Assembly: GCA_016712035.1 (NCBI GenBank)
Contig: JADJRT010000001.1
Location: 496,001 to 560,000 of the forward strand
Direction: 5' to 3'
DNA from: Flammeovirgaceae bacterium
GTDB lineage: Bacteria; Bacteroidota; Bacteroidia; Cytophagales; Cyclobacteriaceae
Length of the DNA stretch: 64,000 nt
Under the pieces are notes generated by a model. The model saw only the letters and a list, made by a program, of their open reading frames with translations, was not told where the DNA came from and searched no databases. Below, one piece after another: positions 8,944 through 17,102 of this stretch. The number at the start of each line of letters is the position of its first letter. Positions within the stretch are counted from its first letter, which is position 1. A program made the translations under genes and the position numbers.

Positions 8944-9501
8944 ATGACACCTACTTTTTTTGCAACACAAGACGAATTTAGAAAGTGGTTACAAAAAAAC
9001 CACAAAAAAGAAACCGAGCTATTAGTTGGTTTTTATAAAGTGGACACAGACAAACCTTCAATGAGTTGGTCGCAATCGGTTGATCAAGCACTTTGTTTTG
9101 GTTGGATAGATGGAGTTAGAAAATCCATTGACAATGAAAGTTATTGTATTCGGTTTACGCCAAGAAAAAGCACAAGTATTTGGAGTGCTGTAAACATTAA
9201 AAAAGTTGAAGAGCTTAACAAAGCAGGTTTAATGACAGCCGAAGGGCAAAAAGCATTCAGTTTGAAAACAGAAAGCAAATCCAAAATTTATGCTTACGAA
9301 AAAGAACCTGTAATCCTTGATATAAAATTTGAAGCACAATTCAAAAAGAATAAAAAGGCTTGGGACTTTTTTGACAAACAAGCTCCTTCATATAAAAAGG
9401 TTATGATACATTGGATTATGAACGCTAAACAAGAGGAAACAAGACTTTCACGGCTTGACAAAGCAATAAATGAAAGTGAACTACAAAGACGAATGAAATA
9501 A
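8944..9501 (+). CDS. YdeI/OmpD-associated family protein
   Basis: 185 residues. The N-terminal half carries the family hallmarks SVDQALCFGWIDGVRKSID and RFTPRKSTSIWSAVNIKKVE. The C-terminus SYKKVMIHWIMNAKQEETR matches the usual helical tail. The family is widespread and sometimes annotated as bacteriocin protection, but its biochemical role is unknown. It forms a two-gene AT-rich unit with the preceding membrane protein, with base use unlike the neighbouring 7.3-8.4 kb gene. This is consistent with acquisition by transfer. Confidence 0.8.
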   Translation: MTPTFFATQDEFRKWLQKNHKKETELLVGFYKVDTDKPSMSWSQSVDQALCFGWIDGVRKSIDNESYCIRFTPRKSTSIWSAVNIKKVEELNKAGLMTAEGQKAFSLKTESKSKIYAYEKEPVILDIKFEAQFKKNKKAWDFFDKQAPSYKKVMIHWIMNAKQEETRLSRLDKAINESELQRRMK

Positions 9502-9636
9502 GAAAAAAAACAACGAACCGCTAACGATGTATATAAAAATGGACAAAATAGTGCGAATGCCGATAGATTTTCTAAATGCTAAAAGATTTGATTTATGTTC
9601 AGTGTTAGTTTCGAAAACTTAAACCGACAAATACAT

Positions 9637-10110
9637 ATGCTGCAAGCATCTAAATTCAGTTGGAAAATCTTAATTGTATTAATAACAGGTTCTTCAATTC
9701 TTTCCTCTTGTACTAAATCAGAAAAGGAAACAGAAGCAGTCTATCTCCAAACAGAAGCTTTTGCAAAGTTGGGACTTCCTTTTTCTGAAGCCGTGCAATA
9801 TGGTGACATACTTTATTTATCGGGGCAGGTTGGCGATATTGGCAATGTGGTGGTGCCGGGAGGCATTGCCGCGGAAACCAATCAAGTGATGAAGAATATT
9901 CAGGGAGTGTTGGAGCGTAATGGTTCATCGATGGAGAACATCATCAAGTGCACGTGCATGTTGGCCGACATTAATGACTGGGCTGCCATGAGTGCGGAGT
10001 ATGTAAAATTCTTTCCCAACCATAAACCAGCGCGCAGCGCTTTTGGCACAACGGGTTTGGCCTTGGGTGCGCGCGTTGAAATAGAGTGTATGGCTTACAT
10101 CAAGAAGTAG
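9637..10110 (+). CDS. Exported RidA/YjgF-YER057c-UK114 family lipoprotein
   Basis: 157 residues from ATG 9637. A lipoprotein signal (IVLITGSSILSSC) precedes a RidA domain with GDILYLSGQVGD, the helix NQVMKNIQGVLERNGSSMEN, and the C-terminal RSAFGTTGLALGARVEIECM. The Arg of RSAFG is the usual carboxylate-binding residue of imine deaminases. Cytosolic RidA hydrolyses reactive enamines/imines; the role of exported members is unclear. An upstream ATG at 9595 adds 14 residues before the signal and is less likely. The first third is AT-rich like the preceding patch, the rest GC-richer, as if a junction lies near 9820. Confidence 0.75.
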   Translation: MLQASKFSWKILIVLITGSSILSSCTKSEKETEAVYLQTEAFAKLGLPFSEAVQYGDILYLSGQVGDIGNVVVPGGIAAETNQVMKNIQGVLERNGSSMENIIKCTCMLADINDWAAMSAEYVKFFPNHKPARSAFGTTGLALGARVEIECMAYIKK

Positions 10111-10204
10111 TGCAAACGAATTAAGATTTCAACAGCACTCTCTAGCGTTCGCACAAACTTTGCAATACTGTTGAATTGATAATTTGATAAAACCCTCATA
10201 ATAG

Positions 10205-10230
10205 AAAAAGTCAGCCTGAGCTGACTTTTT
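10205..10230. terminator. Bidirectional intrinsic terminator
   Basis: A perfect 11-base inverted repeat AAAAAGTCAGC / GCTGACTTTTT surrounds a four-base CTGA loop, with A-tract and T-tract on either side. It sits between the convergent RidA gene and the PKD-propeller gene that ends at 10253, so it can stop transcription from both directions. Confidence 0.85.
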
Positions 10231-10252
10231 ATATTTATTAGAGAAGTAAAGA

Positions 10253-11386
10253 TTAGAGTTTACGCTTGCCAATGGTAATACCTCGGGTACTCAAACCCGA
10301 AAACCAGATTTCAGCATCGCTGCCATCTGTATTGGCTCTCATAATATTTAGCTTATTTCTATCACCCCAATAAATCTTATTCGATTTTTTATCATACGCT
10401 AAGCCAAATACAACGCGTGAAATTCCGGTAGCTACTGTGGCTACACCTGTACCATCGAGATTAGCGGACTTAATGCGAATATCACCAGATGCAATGTACT
10501 CATCAAAGAATACTCTATTGTTGATGATGATTGTACTTCCACCTCCTTCACCACCAGCAATTTGAACTTCACCTGATCCATTTACATGTTTTTTCCAAAT
10601 CCCGCCATCGTAGTTATTCCAAAAAACAAAATGAGTAACAGGATCAATGGATACACCTTCAGGGTCATTGGCTTGCCCGATTACAAAATCTTCAAATTGT
10701 GTAACATCAGTATTGGCAAGATCAGCTCTGCGCACACCATCATCCGTATCCCAATATATTTTTTGATCGGCATAGTCTATGGCAACCGCATCAGGACTAC
10801 CTATGCCCGTGCGAAAATCCTTAAGATTAGTTCCATCAACATTGGCCACCAAAATTTTTCCAGCATCAAAATCAGCAATGTAAAGTTTCTGATTAATGGT
10901 ATCTACCGCCATCCCGTAAGAATCCATCAGTGTGGTTATACCAATGGAAGTTGCAATAGGGGCAGCGTTATTGATGAGCGCAGTGTAAACTGTGCTTCCA
11001 TCTGTAAAGAATACAGGTAGTCCCGATGCATTCAAATCTTTAACTACAATCGATTGGGTAGTTTCCACCACCTCGGCAGAGGCAGTGGTTACTAACACCA
11101 ATTTTACCTCGTATACGCCAGCTGTTTCATATAGGTGCACCGGGTTTGTTGCGCCCGATGTAGTACCATCTCCAAACGACCACGCAGAAGAAACACTTCC
11201 TGCCCTTTCGGGGATAACGGAATTATCTGTAAAAGTTACTGTAGCTGGAGCAAAGCCATCATTGGAAATGGTATACGTAAACTGTGGCTCTGTGGTAGCT
11301 GGAGGAACAGGAAAGCCGTCATCTTTGCAGCTTTCGAATACCATAAAACTTGCTCCAAACAACAATAAAAAGAATATCTTCCGCAT
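10253..11386 (-). CDS. Lipoprotein with PKD domain and YWTD-like six-bladed beta-propeller
   Basis: 377 residues. The signal FGASFMVFESC ends in a lipidated Cys. A single PKD domain spans about residues 34-115 (SSAWSFGDGTTSGATNPVHLYE). A propeller of LDL-receptor class-B-like repeats follows, for example DTINQKLYIADFDAGKILVA and DYADQKIYWDTDDGVRRADL. Such proteins bind surface ligands. Last gene of the leftward SusC/SusD unit, 20 bases after the related lipoprotein, so probably a surface glycan- or peptide-binding accessory protein. It ends at the strong terminator. Confidence 0.8.
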   Translation of the reverse strand: MRKIFFLLLFGASFMVFESCKDDGFPVPPATTEPQFTYTISNDGFAPATVTFTDNSVIPERAGSVSSAWSFGDGTTSGATNPVHLYETAGVYEVKLVLVTTASAEVVETTQSIVVKDLNASGLPVFFTDGSTVYTALINNAAPIATSIGITTLMDSYGMAVDTINQKLYIADFDAGKILVANVDGTNLKDFRTGIGSPDAVAIDYADQKIYWDTDDGVRRADLANTDVTQFEDFVIGQANDPEGVSIDPVTHFVFWNNYDGGIWKKHVNGSGEVQIAGGEGGGSTIIINNRVFFDEYIASGDIRIKSANLDGTGVATVATGISRVVFGLAYDKKSNKIYWGDRNKLNIMRANTDGSDAEIWFSGLSTRGITIGKRKL

Positions 11387-11406
11387 GATTATCGTCTTTT
11401 GTTCTA

Positions 11407-12759
11407 TTACTTTAAGAAAATTCCGCGTGGGCTAGAGAGACCGGTTTTTATAGTAACCCTACCTGTTCCATTTAGATTCGATTGGTAAATTTCTCCATTG
11501 TCTCTTGCTGACCAATAAAGTTTATCACCAAACTTCACAATTCCATAAATGCGGGAGGCTGTAGCATCTACCGTTGTAACATTTGTCCCTGTAAGACTTG
11601 CAGACTTTAATTCACCGTCAGTACCACTATTCTGATCATCAAAATAAATTTTGCTGTTAGCAGCATCCACGAGAATACCATAACCATAAGCACCGGCTAC
11701 TACAATTTCCGGGTTAGTTCCGTCTAAATTGGCTACCCAAAGATTTTCATCATATACTTCATAGTAGTACATTTTGTTATTCGTTAGGTCCAATGCAATG
11801 GCTCTGAATTGGGCACCATCTTTAGTAACTACGGCAGAACTATTGGCCCCACTTAAGTCAGTTCTATAAATATGGCCCACATCGCTACCATCAGCTTCAT
11901 CGGCAACATAAAGTTTGTTGCCCGTTACATTCAAAGCAATTCCATAAGGGTCCCACAAATCAGTTATAACATTAGTTACTGCTGTTCCATCCATATTAAC
12001 TTTCCAGACACCCCCAATATCAGTTGCAGTGGTATAGCCGCTGAAATAGATTTTATCATTAACAGCATCGTGTGCTAATGCTAATCCATTATTGTCAGTG
12101 ATATCGAGAATAGTTGTAACGGTGGCAGGGTTACTAAGCGCGAACTTTGCAATTTTTGCATCAGTATAATCGATAAAATATACTTCTGCGCCTACTACGA
12201 CTGTTATGTTCTGGTCTTTACTATTTGTACCGCCAGCTCCAGTAGCAACCAAGGTTACTTTAAATGTGCCTGCTGCCGTGTACGTTTTACTGGGTGTTTT
12301 GTCAGTAGATGAAGTCCCATCGCCAAAGCTCCAGGTGTAGGAGGTAGCGTCTGTTGATTCATTTGTAAAAGTAATTGTTTCGCCAACAGTAGCTGTTGTT
12401 TTGCTAGGTGTAAAGGCAGCAACAGGTCCCGCCAAAACCGTTATATTCTGGTCTTTACTATTTGAGCCACCGGCTCCAGTAGCAACTAAGGTTACTGTAA
12501 ATGTGCCTGCAGTCGTGTACGTTTTGCTAGGTGCTTTGTCAGTAGATGTAGTAGCATCGCCAAAGCTCCAGGTGTAGGAGATAGCATCGGTCGATTCATT
12601 TGTAAAAGTTATTGCTTCGCCAACGGCAACCGTTGCTTTGCTGGGAGTAAATGCAGCGACAGGCACAGGTAGTGGCTCATCATCTTTTTGGCATGAGATA
12701 GTTAAACTCAGTGCCAAGAGCATTAAGCCTGATAAGAATAATTTCATTTTCATTTTCAT
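11407..12759 (-). CDS. Lipoprotein with two PKD domains and a YWTD-like beta-propeller
   Basis: 450 residues. The lipoprotein signal ends at Cys23 (SLTISC). Two nearly identical PKD domains follow (residues 34-112 and 113-191), each with YTWSFGDxTxSTDK. A propeller with YWTD-like repeats comes next (DAVNDKIYFSGYTTATDIGG, NVTGNKLYVADEADGSD). The architecture is that of the downstream gene with one PKD copy added, so the two are paralogues. It lies directly after SusD, where Bacteroidota loci usually encode surface ligand-binding lipoproteins. The MKMKMK start is repetitive; the second or third Met could also be the start. Confidence 0.8.
   Translation of the reverse strand: MKMKMKLFLSGLMLLALSLTISCQKDDEPLPVPVAAFTPSKATVAVGEAITFTNESTDAISYTWSFGDATTSTDKAPSKTYTTAGTFTVTLVATGAGGSNSKDQNITVLAGPVAAFTPSKTTATVGETITFTNESTDATSYTWSFGDGTSSTDKTPSKTYTAAGTFKVTLVATGAGGTNSKDQNITVVVGAEVYFIDYTDAKIAKFALSNPATVTTILDITDNNGLALAHDAVNDKIYFSGYTTATDIGGVWKVNMDGTAVTNVITDLWDPYGIALNVTGNKLYVADEADGSDVGHIYRTDLSGANSSAVVTKDGAQFRAIALDLTNNKMYYYEVYDENLWVANLDGTNPEIVVAGAYGYGILVDAANSKIYFDDQNSGTDGELKSASLTGTNVTTVDATASRIYGIVKFGDKLYWSARDNGEIYQSNLNGTGRVTIKTGLSSPRGIFLK
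12187..12660 (-). repeat. Tandem 237-base repeat encoding the two PKD domains
   Basis: Two adjacent copies (12424-12660 and 12187-12423) encode 79-residue PKD units that differ at only about a dozen residues. High identity at DNA level suggests a recent duplication, and the region is prone to copy-number change or assembly collapse. Confidence 0.75.
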
Positions 12760-12777
12760 AATTGTTTTTTGTTTAAA

Positions 12778-14097
12778 TTAATACCCTGGGTTTTGTTTCA
12801 TTTCCGGATTTTTGTTGGTTAAAATTTCTGATAAAGGAAGTGGAAAAAGTGTTTTATTAATATTTGTAACGTTTGGAAGTACGGTTGTTGCACGCTGGGT
12901 TCTTACTAAATCAAACCAGCGGTGTCCTTCAAAAGCAAATTCTACCCAACGCTCTTGCTCAATGGCTGCGAGTAAAGTTGAAAACGAGTTGGCTGGGGTA
13001 TTACCCAAATTCGCTCTTCCCCGGATTGTATTAATATCATTCTGTACCTGAACAAGATTTTGCGATAACTTGGCATTTGCTTCTGCCCGTATAAGGTACA
13101 TGTCTGCAAGCCTAAGCACAATTACATTTTCCTCTCCTTTAGCTAAGTCAGGGTATTTTATAGCATAAGGCAATGTTCCTTCAAAGGCAATAGAAGCAGG
13201 GTACCGGACATCATTCAGTTCATAGGCATTTAAGATTGCATCATCCGGGGCAACCTCTCTTCTTCCGTTTAATGACTTCGGAAAATTGTATTCGGCTATC
13301 CGGTTTCTGGTTAGTGTTATAAAGTCTATTTCAAAAATAGATTCTGCAGAGCCATCCGTAAAAATATCTTCATAGGGAAGCAGACTGTATCCGCCATTAC
13401 CGATAACCTCGGTTGCCTTTTCTATAGCTTTAGCGTAATTGCCTTGATACAAATAGACACGAGCCAACAATGCCGTGGCAGCAAATTTCGATCCTCTGAC
13501 TTTTACCGATGATGTTGTTAGTTGTGTTTCGGCTAATGACAAATCATCAATAATTTGTTGATATACTTCAGCTACCGATTTTCTGGGAACATCAATTGCA
13601 TCGGTGCCTATAGTAGGCGTAGTTAATACAGGTATTGCTCCATAATAAGTAAGGAGATTGAAATGATTTAAAGCACGGATAAAATATAATTCACCAAGGG
13701 CTTTATTTTTTTCAGCATCCGTCATATCGGTCATGCCGGGGATGGCGGCAATCACATTGTTTGCGTTATTGATTCCTTCATAGGCAGATCCCCAAATTCC
13801 AGCTATCCCACCGTTGTCAGGAAAGATGTTATTATTATCAACCTCACGGTAATCTACTGAGGTACCATCAATCGGATTAATAAGGTTGTCGGCTGCCAAA
13901 TCGGCAAAGATAAGGTACGTTCTTCCATAATAACTTAAATATTGGAAGGGAATGTATGACCCCAAAATTCCCTGCTCAATTCCGGCCTTATTTTTAAAGG
14001 CATCACTGGCAGGAATTGCACTTTGCGGTTTTACATCTAACACATCGCAAGCAGAAGCTATGGCAAGAATTAAAATAAGTGTTGTTATTTTTCTCAT
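12778..14097 (-). CDS. SusD/RagB family nutrient-binding outer membrane lipoprotein
   Basis: 439 residues, lipoprotein signal ILAIASAC with Cys17. SusD features: an early ALGELYFIRALNHFNLLTYY helix pair (TPR-like), ATALLARVYLYQGNYAKAIE in the middle, and a C-terminal RLADMYLIRAEANAKL plus FEGHRWFDLVRT. SusD proteins form the lid over the SusC barrel and capture oligosaccharides or peptides at the cell surface. The gene starts six bases after the SusC stop. Slightly short for the family, but all landmarks are present. Confidence 0.92.
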   Translation of the reverse strand: MRKITTLILILAIASACDVLDVKPQSAIPASDAFKNKAGIEQGILGSYIPFQYLSYYGRTYLIFADLAADNLINPIDGTSVDYREVDNNNIFPDNGGIAGIWGSAYEGINNANNVIAAIPGMTDMTDAEKNKALGELYFIRALNHFNLLTYYGAIPVLTTPTIGTDAIDVPRKSVAEVYQQIIDDLSLAETQLTTSSVKVRGSKFAATALLARVYLYQGNYAKAIEKATEVIGNGGYSLLPYEDIFTDGSAESIFEIDFITLTRNRIAEYNFPKSLNGRREVAPDDAILNAYELNDVRYPASIAFEGTLPYAIKYPDLAKGEENVIVLRLADMYLIRAEANAKLSQNLVQVQNDINTIRGRANLGNTPANSFSTLLAAIEQERWVEFAFEGHRWFDLVRTQRATTVLPNVTNINKTLFPLPLSEILTNKNPEMKQNPGY

Positions 14098-14103
14098 CTC
14101 TAA

Positions 14104-17055
14104 TTAAAATTTAAGATTGGCTCCTAGTGTTATTGTACGTGCTTGTGGGAAAGTAAAAAAATCTGTTCCTACAACCTGGGTACTGTTGCCACTATAATTC
14201 ACTTCCGGATCAAGCCCTGAATAATTGGTAAACGTGAGTAAATTTTGTGCACTCACATAAAAACGCAAACTGTTGAGGTGTAATTTGCTAATAAGCTCCT
14301 TGCTAACATTATAACCTAGCGCAATGTTTTTCAAACGCAGATAGGAACCGTCTTCAATAAAACGTGACGAAACCCGCTTATTTTCTCCTGCCTTTACGGC
14401 ATCGTTCGTAGCGCGTGGAATATCCGTTATATCTCCCGGTTGCATCCATCGTCTTAGCACAGCGGTGGTTTGATTATCTCCACCCTGCAAAGATTCAAGG
14501 TAAAGCCTTGATCCGTTAAACACATCGTTGCCATACGAAAACTGAAAGAACACATTCAGATCGAAACTTTTATAAGAAAAGCCATTCGTAAATCCGCCAA
14601 CAAATTTGGGCTGCGGATTTCCAATAATAGTCCGGTCGTCAGTTGTAATGGACTTATCGAAGTTCTTATCTAAATAAACAATATCTCCGGTTGATGGATT
14701 AACGCCAAGGGATTCGTAGCTATAGAAAATACCGATAGGCTGGCCAACCATAACCCGGTTACTTCCTCGCCCTAAGTCATCAATAGGTTGATCATTATAA
14801 AGTTTCAAAACTTTATTCCGATTTACAGACACATTTAAGTTTGATGTCCATTCAACAGGGCCAAAATTTTGTTGCACCCCGAGGCTTACCTCAATACCTT
14901 TATTTTCCATTTCACCGATATTCTCTACGATACTTGAAAATCCAGTTGTAGGAGGCAGAGGTCTGCTTAGCAATAAATCTTTAGTTAGCTTGTTATAAAG
15001 ATCCACGCCTATTGTAAAGCGATCGTGAAGAGAAATATCTACTCCAATATCTGCCTGCGCAGTGGTTTCCCATTTCAAATTGGGATTAGGCATGTTGTTG
15101 GGATAAATCGCTGGTGAACTATTATACGTTCCTGTTCCATAAAGGGCAGCGTACTGAAAAGGAGGGATGTTATCATTACCCAGTAATCCATAACTAGCAC
15201 GTAGTTTAAGTTGTGTTATACCCGGCATATTGTTTTTGATAAAATCTTCTTCACTAAGTCTCCAGGCAGCCGAAGCGGATGGAAAAAATCCATTCTTATT
15301 ATTACTTCCAAAATTTGTGGAAGCATCCATGCGTGCTGAGAAGCCGATTAAATATTTGTTTGCATAGTTATAGTTGGCTTTGCCAAAGAACGAACGAATA
15401 CCTTGGTCTAATGCACCAGCACTAGGATCTACAAAAGTAGAGGCGGAGTTTAAATACTCCAGATCAGCACTGGCATAATCCTGTCCGCGAATGTAAATAT
15501 TTCGGGTTTGTTTTTTTTCAAAACTGTATCCAATCAAGAAATCAAAATTGTTATCATTAAAAACCTTTTCGTATTTCAAAATATTATTACTTACTAAGTT
15601 CAACACGTTTGTGTAAGTCTCGAACCCTAACCCATTGTATTTAGCCCCTTGCACGGTGTTATACTCAAACGCGTGTTCTCTTAAATTATAAAAATCGACT
15701 GCCCATTTTGAGGCAATAGATAAGCCTGGAATTATCTGATATTCAGCAAAAACATTTCCTAGCGTGCGGTAAGTAAAGTTTTCGTTCGTTGCTTCATTGG
15801 CGATTGAAACCGCATTCGAATATGGTCCGTCTTGATTGTATGATCCATCGGAATTATAAACCGGATAAATATTAGGTGTAGAAATTCCATTAGGAAGAGG
15901 ACCGTGTAAAGATTGATCTCCTTCAATGCGATCTGTTTTTGAATACGTGAGACCAATGCTTGTGCCCAGGTTTAATTTACTATTGACTTTATGGTCAACA
16001 TTTATGCGCGCATTCGCCCGTTGATAATCCGAACCTATAACAATACCTTTTTGGCGAAAATAACTACCGGAAGCAAAGAACTTAGTCTTTTCATCGCCAC
16101 CATTTACAGACAAATCGTAACTCGAAATTGGAGCTGTTCTAAAAATAGCATCCTGCCAATTGGTGTTAGTCGTGTCTTTGGCCATGTCGGCTTCAGTAAA
16201 AATAGTGGAGTTGGTTAAGTCATTGCGATACGCCATCCATTGATGTGTGTTCAGCATATCCAATTGTTTCCATGTTTGCTGAACGCCATAGTAGGTATTA
16301 AAGCTGATAACCGAAGCGCCAGACTTCCCACGCTTAGTGGTTATAAGAACTACACCATTGGAGCCACGCGCACCATAAATCGCAGCCGCGGCAGCATCCT
16401 TAAGTATTGAAAAAGATTCTATTTCATTTGGATTTAAATCGGATAAGGAATTGATACCTTGACCTTCGTAGCCTACCTGTGCATAATCACCCGTGGTTAC
16501 AGGAATGCCATCGATTACATACAAGGGTTGCCCCGAACCACTTATCGAAGTAGTTCCTCTAATCCTTACAGACATACCGCCACCGGGTGTTCCTGAGTTT
16601 TGAATAACCTGCACGCCAGTAGTTTGTCCTTGCAGCGCACCATCAATTGTTGCAATAGGAAAGTCCTTGATGGCATCCGTTTTTACAACGCCTACGGCCT
16701 CCGTAAGCAATCGCTTATCGCCCGTTCGGTATCCCGTCACAACAACTTCCGCTAGTTCTTTTGTATCTACTTCTAACACAATATTAATTTGTTCTTTGTT
16801 GTTGATAGTTACTTCTTGCGAAATGAAACCGATGGAAGAAAACAGTAGTACGTTCTCTTGCCCAACAACTTGAATCTTATAGTTTCCATTGAGATCAGTA
16901 ACGGTGCCTTTGCTCGTTCCCTTTACAACCACGGTGACTCCAGGTAATGCCGATTTATCTTCGGAGCTTGTAATGGTGCCATGGATAAGTTTTTCTTGCC
17001 CAAAACTGCTGAGCGAAATAGGTAGAAAAAAGGAAAGCAGCAATAATCTATTCAT
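14104..17055 (-). CDS. SusC/RagA family TonB-linked outer membrane transporter
   Basis: 983 residues. A signal peptide is followed by a carboxypeptidase-regulatory-like domain (about 22-105, SALPGVTVVVKGTSKGTVTD). The plug domain carries QPLYVIDGIPV and SFSILKDAAAAAIYGARGSNG, the classic SusC signature, and a 22-strand barrel ends in an aromatic Phe (GANLKF). Energised by TonB/ExbBD, it imports the ligand held by SusD. The upstream gene in the same direction is the broken cyanophycinase-like protein, 47 bases away, which hints at peptide or amino-acid polymer use rather than glycan use. That link is inference. Confidence 0.93.
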   Translation of the reverse strand: MNRLLLLSFFLPISLSSFGQEKLIHGTITSSEDKSALPGVTVVVKGTSKGTVTDLNGNYKIQVVGQENVLLFSSIGFISQEVTINNKEQINIVLEVDTKELAEVVVTGYRTGDKRLLTEAVGVVKTDAIKDFPIATIDGALQGQTTGVQVIQNSGTPGGGMSVRIRGTTSISGSGQPLYVIDGIPVTTGDYAQVGYEGQGINSLSDLNPNEIESFSILKDAAAAAIYGARGSNGVVLITTKRGKSGASVISFNTYYGVQQTWKQLDMLNTHQWMAYRNDLTNSTIFTEADMAKDTTNTNWQDAIFRTAPISSYDLSVNGGDEKTKFFASGSYFRQKGIVIGSDYQRANARINVDHKVNSKLNLGTSIGLTYSKTDRIEGDQSLHGPLPNGISTPNIYPVYNSDGSYNQDGPYSNAVSIANEATNENFTYRTLGNVFAEYQIIPGLSIASKWAVDFYNLREHAFEYNTVQGAKYNGLGFETYTNVLNLVSNNILKYEKVFNDNNFDFLIGYSFEKKQTRNIYIRGQDYASADLEYLNSASTFVDPSAGALDQGIRSFFGKANYNYANKYLIGFSARMDASTNFGSNNKNGFFPSASAAWRLSEEDFIKNNMPGITQLKLRASYGLLGNDNIPPFQYAALYGTGTYNSSPAIYPNNMPNPNLKWETTAQADIGVDISLHDRFTIGVDLYNKLTKDLLLSRPLPPTTGFSSIVENIGEMENKGIEVSLGVQQNFGPVEWTSNLNVSVNRNKVLKLYNDQPIDDLGRGSNRVMVGQPIGIFYSYESLGVNPSTGDIVYLDKNFDKSITTDDRTIIGNPQPKFVGGFTNGFSYKSFDLNVFFQFSYGNDVFNGSRLYLESLQGGDNQTTAVLRRWMQPGDITDIPRATNDAVKAGENKRVSSRFIEDGSYLRLKNIALGYNVSKELISKLHLNSLRFYVSAQNLLTFTNYSGLDPEVNYSGNSTQVVGTDFFTFPQARTITLGANLKF

Positions 17056-17102
17056 AAAAAAAATTTATTTTGAAAGTAGAATCTTAAGAAATACGGCTAA
17101 TA

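Noticed and set aside
10586..11435. Long plus-strand reading frames opposite the PKD-propeller lipoproteins
   Set aside because: They lie wholly inside well-supported reverse-strand genes, have no family similarity, and show a low-complexity composition mirrored from beta-propeller repeats.
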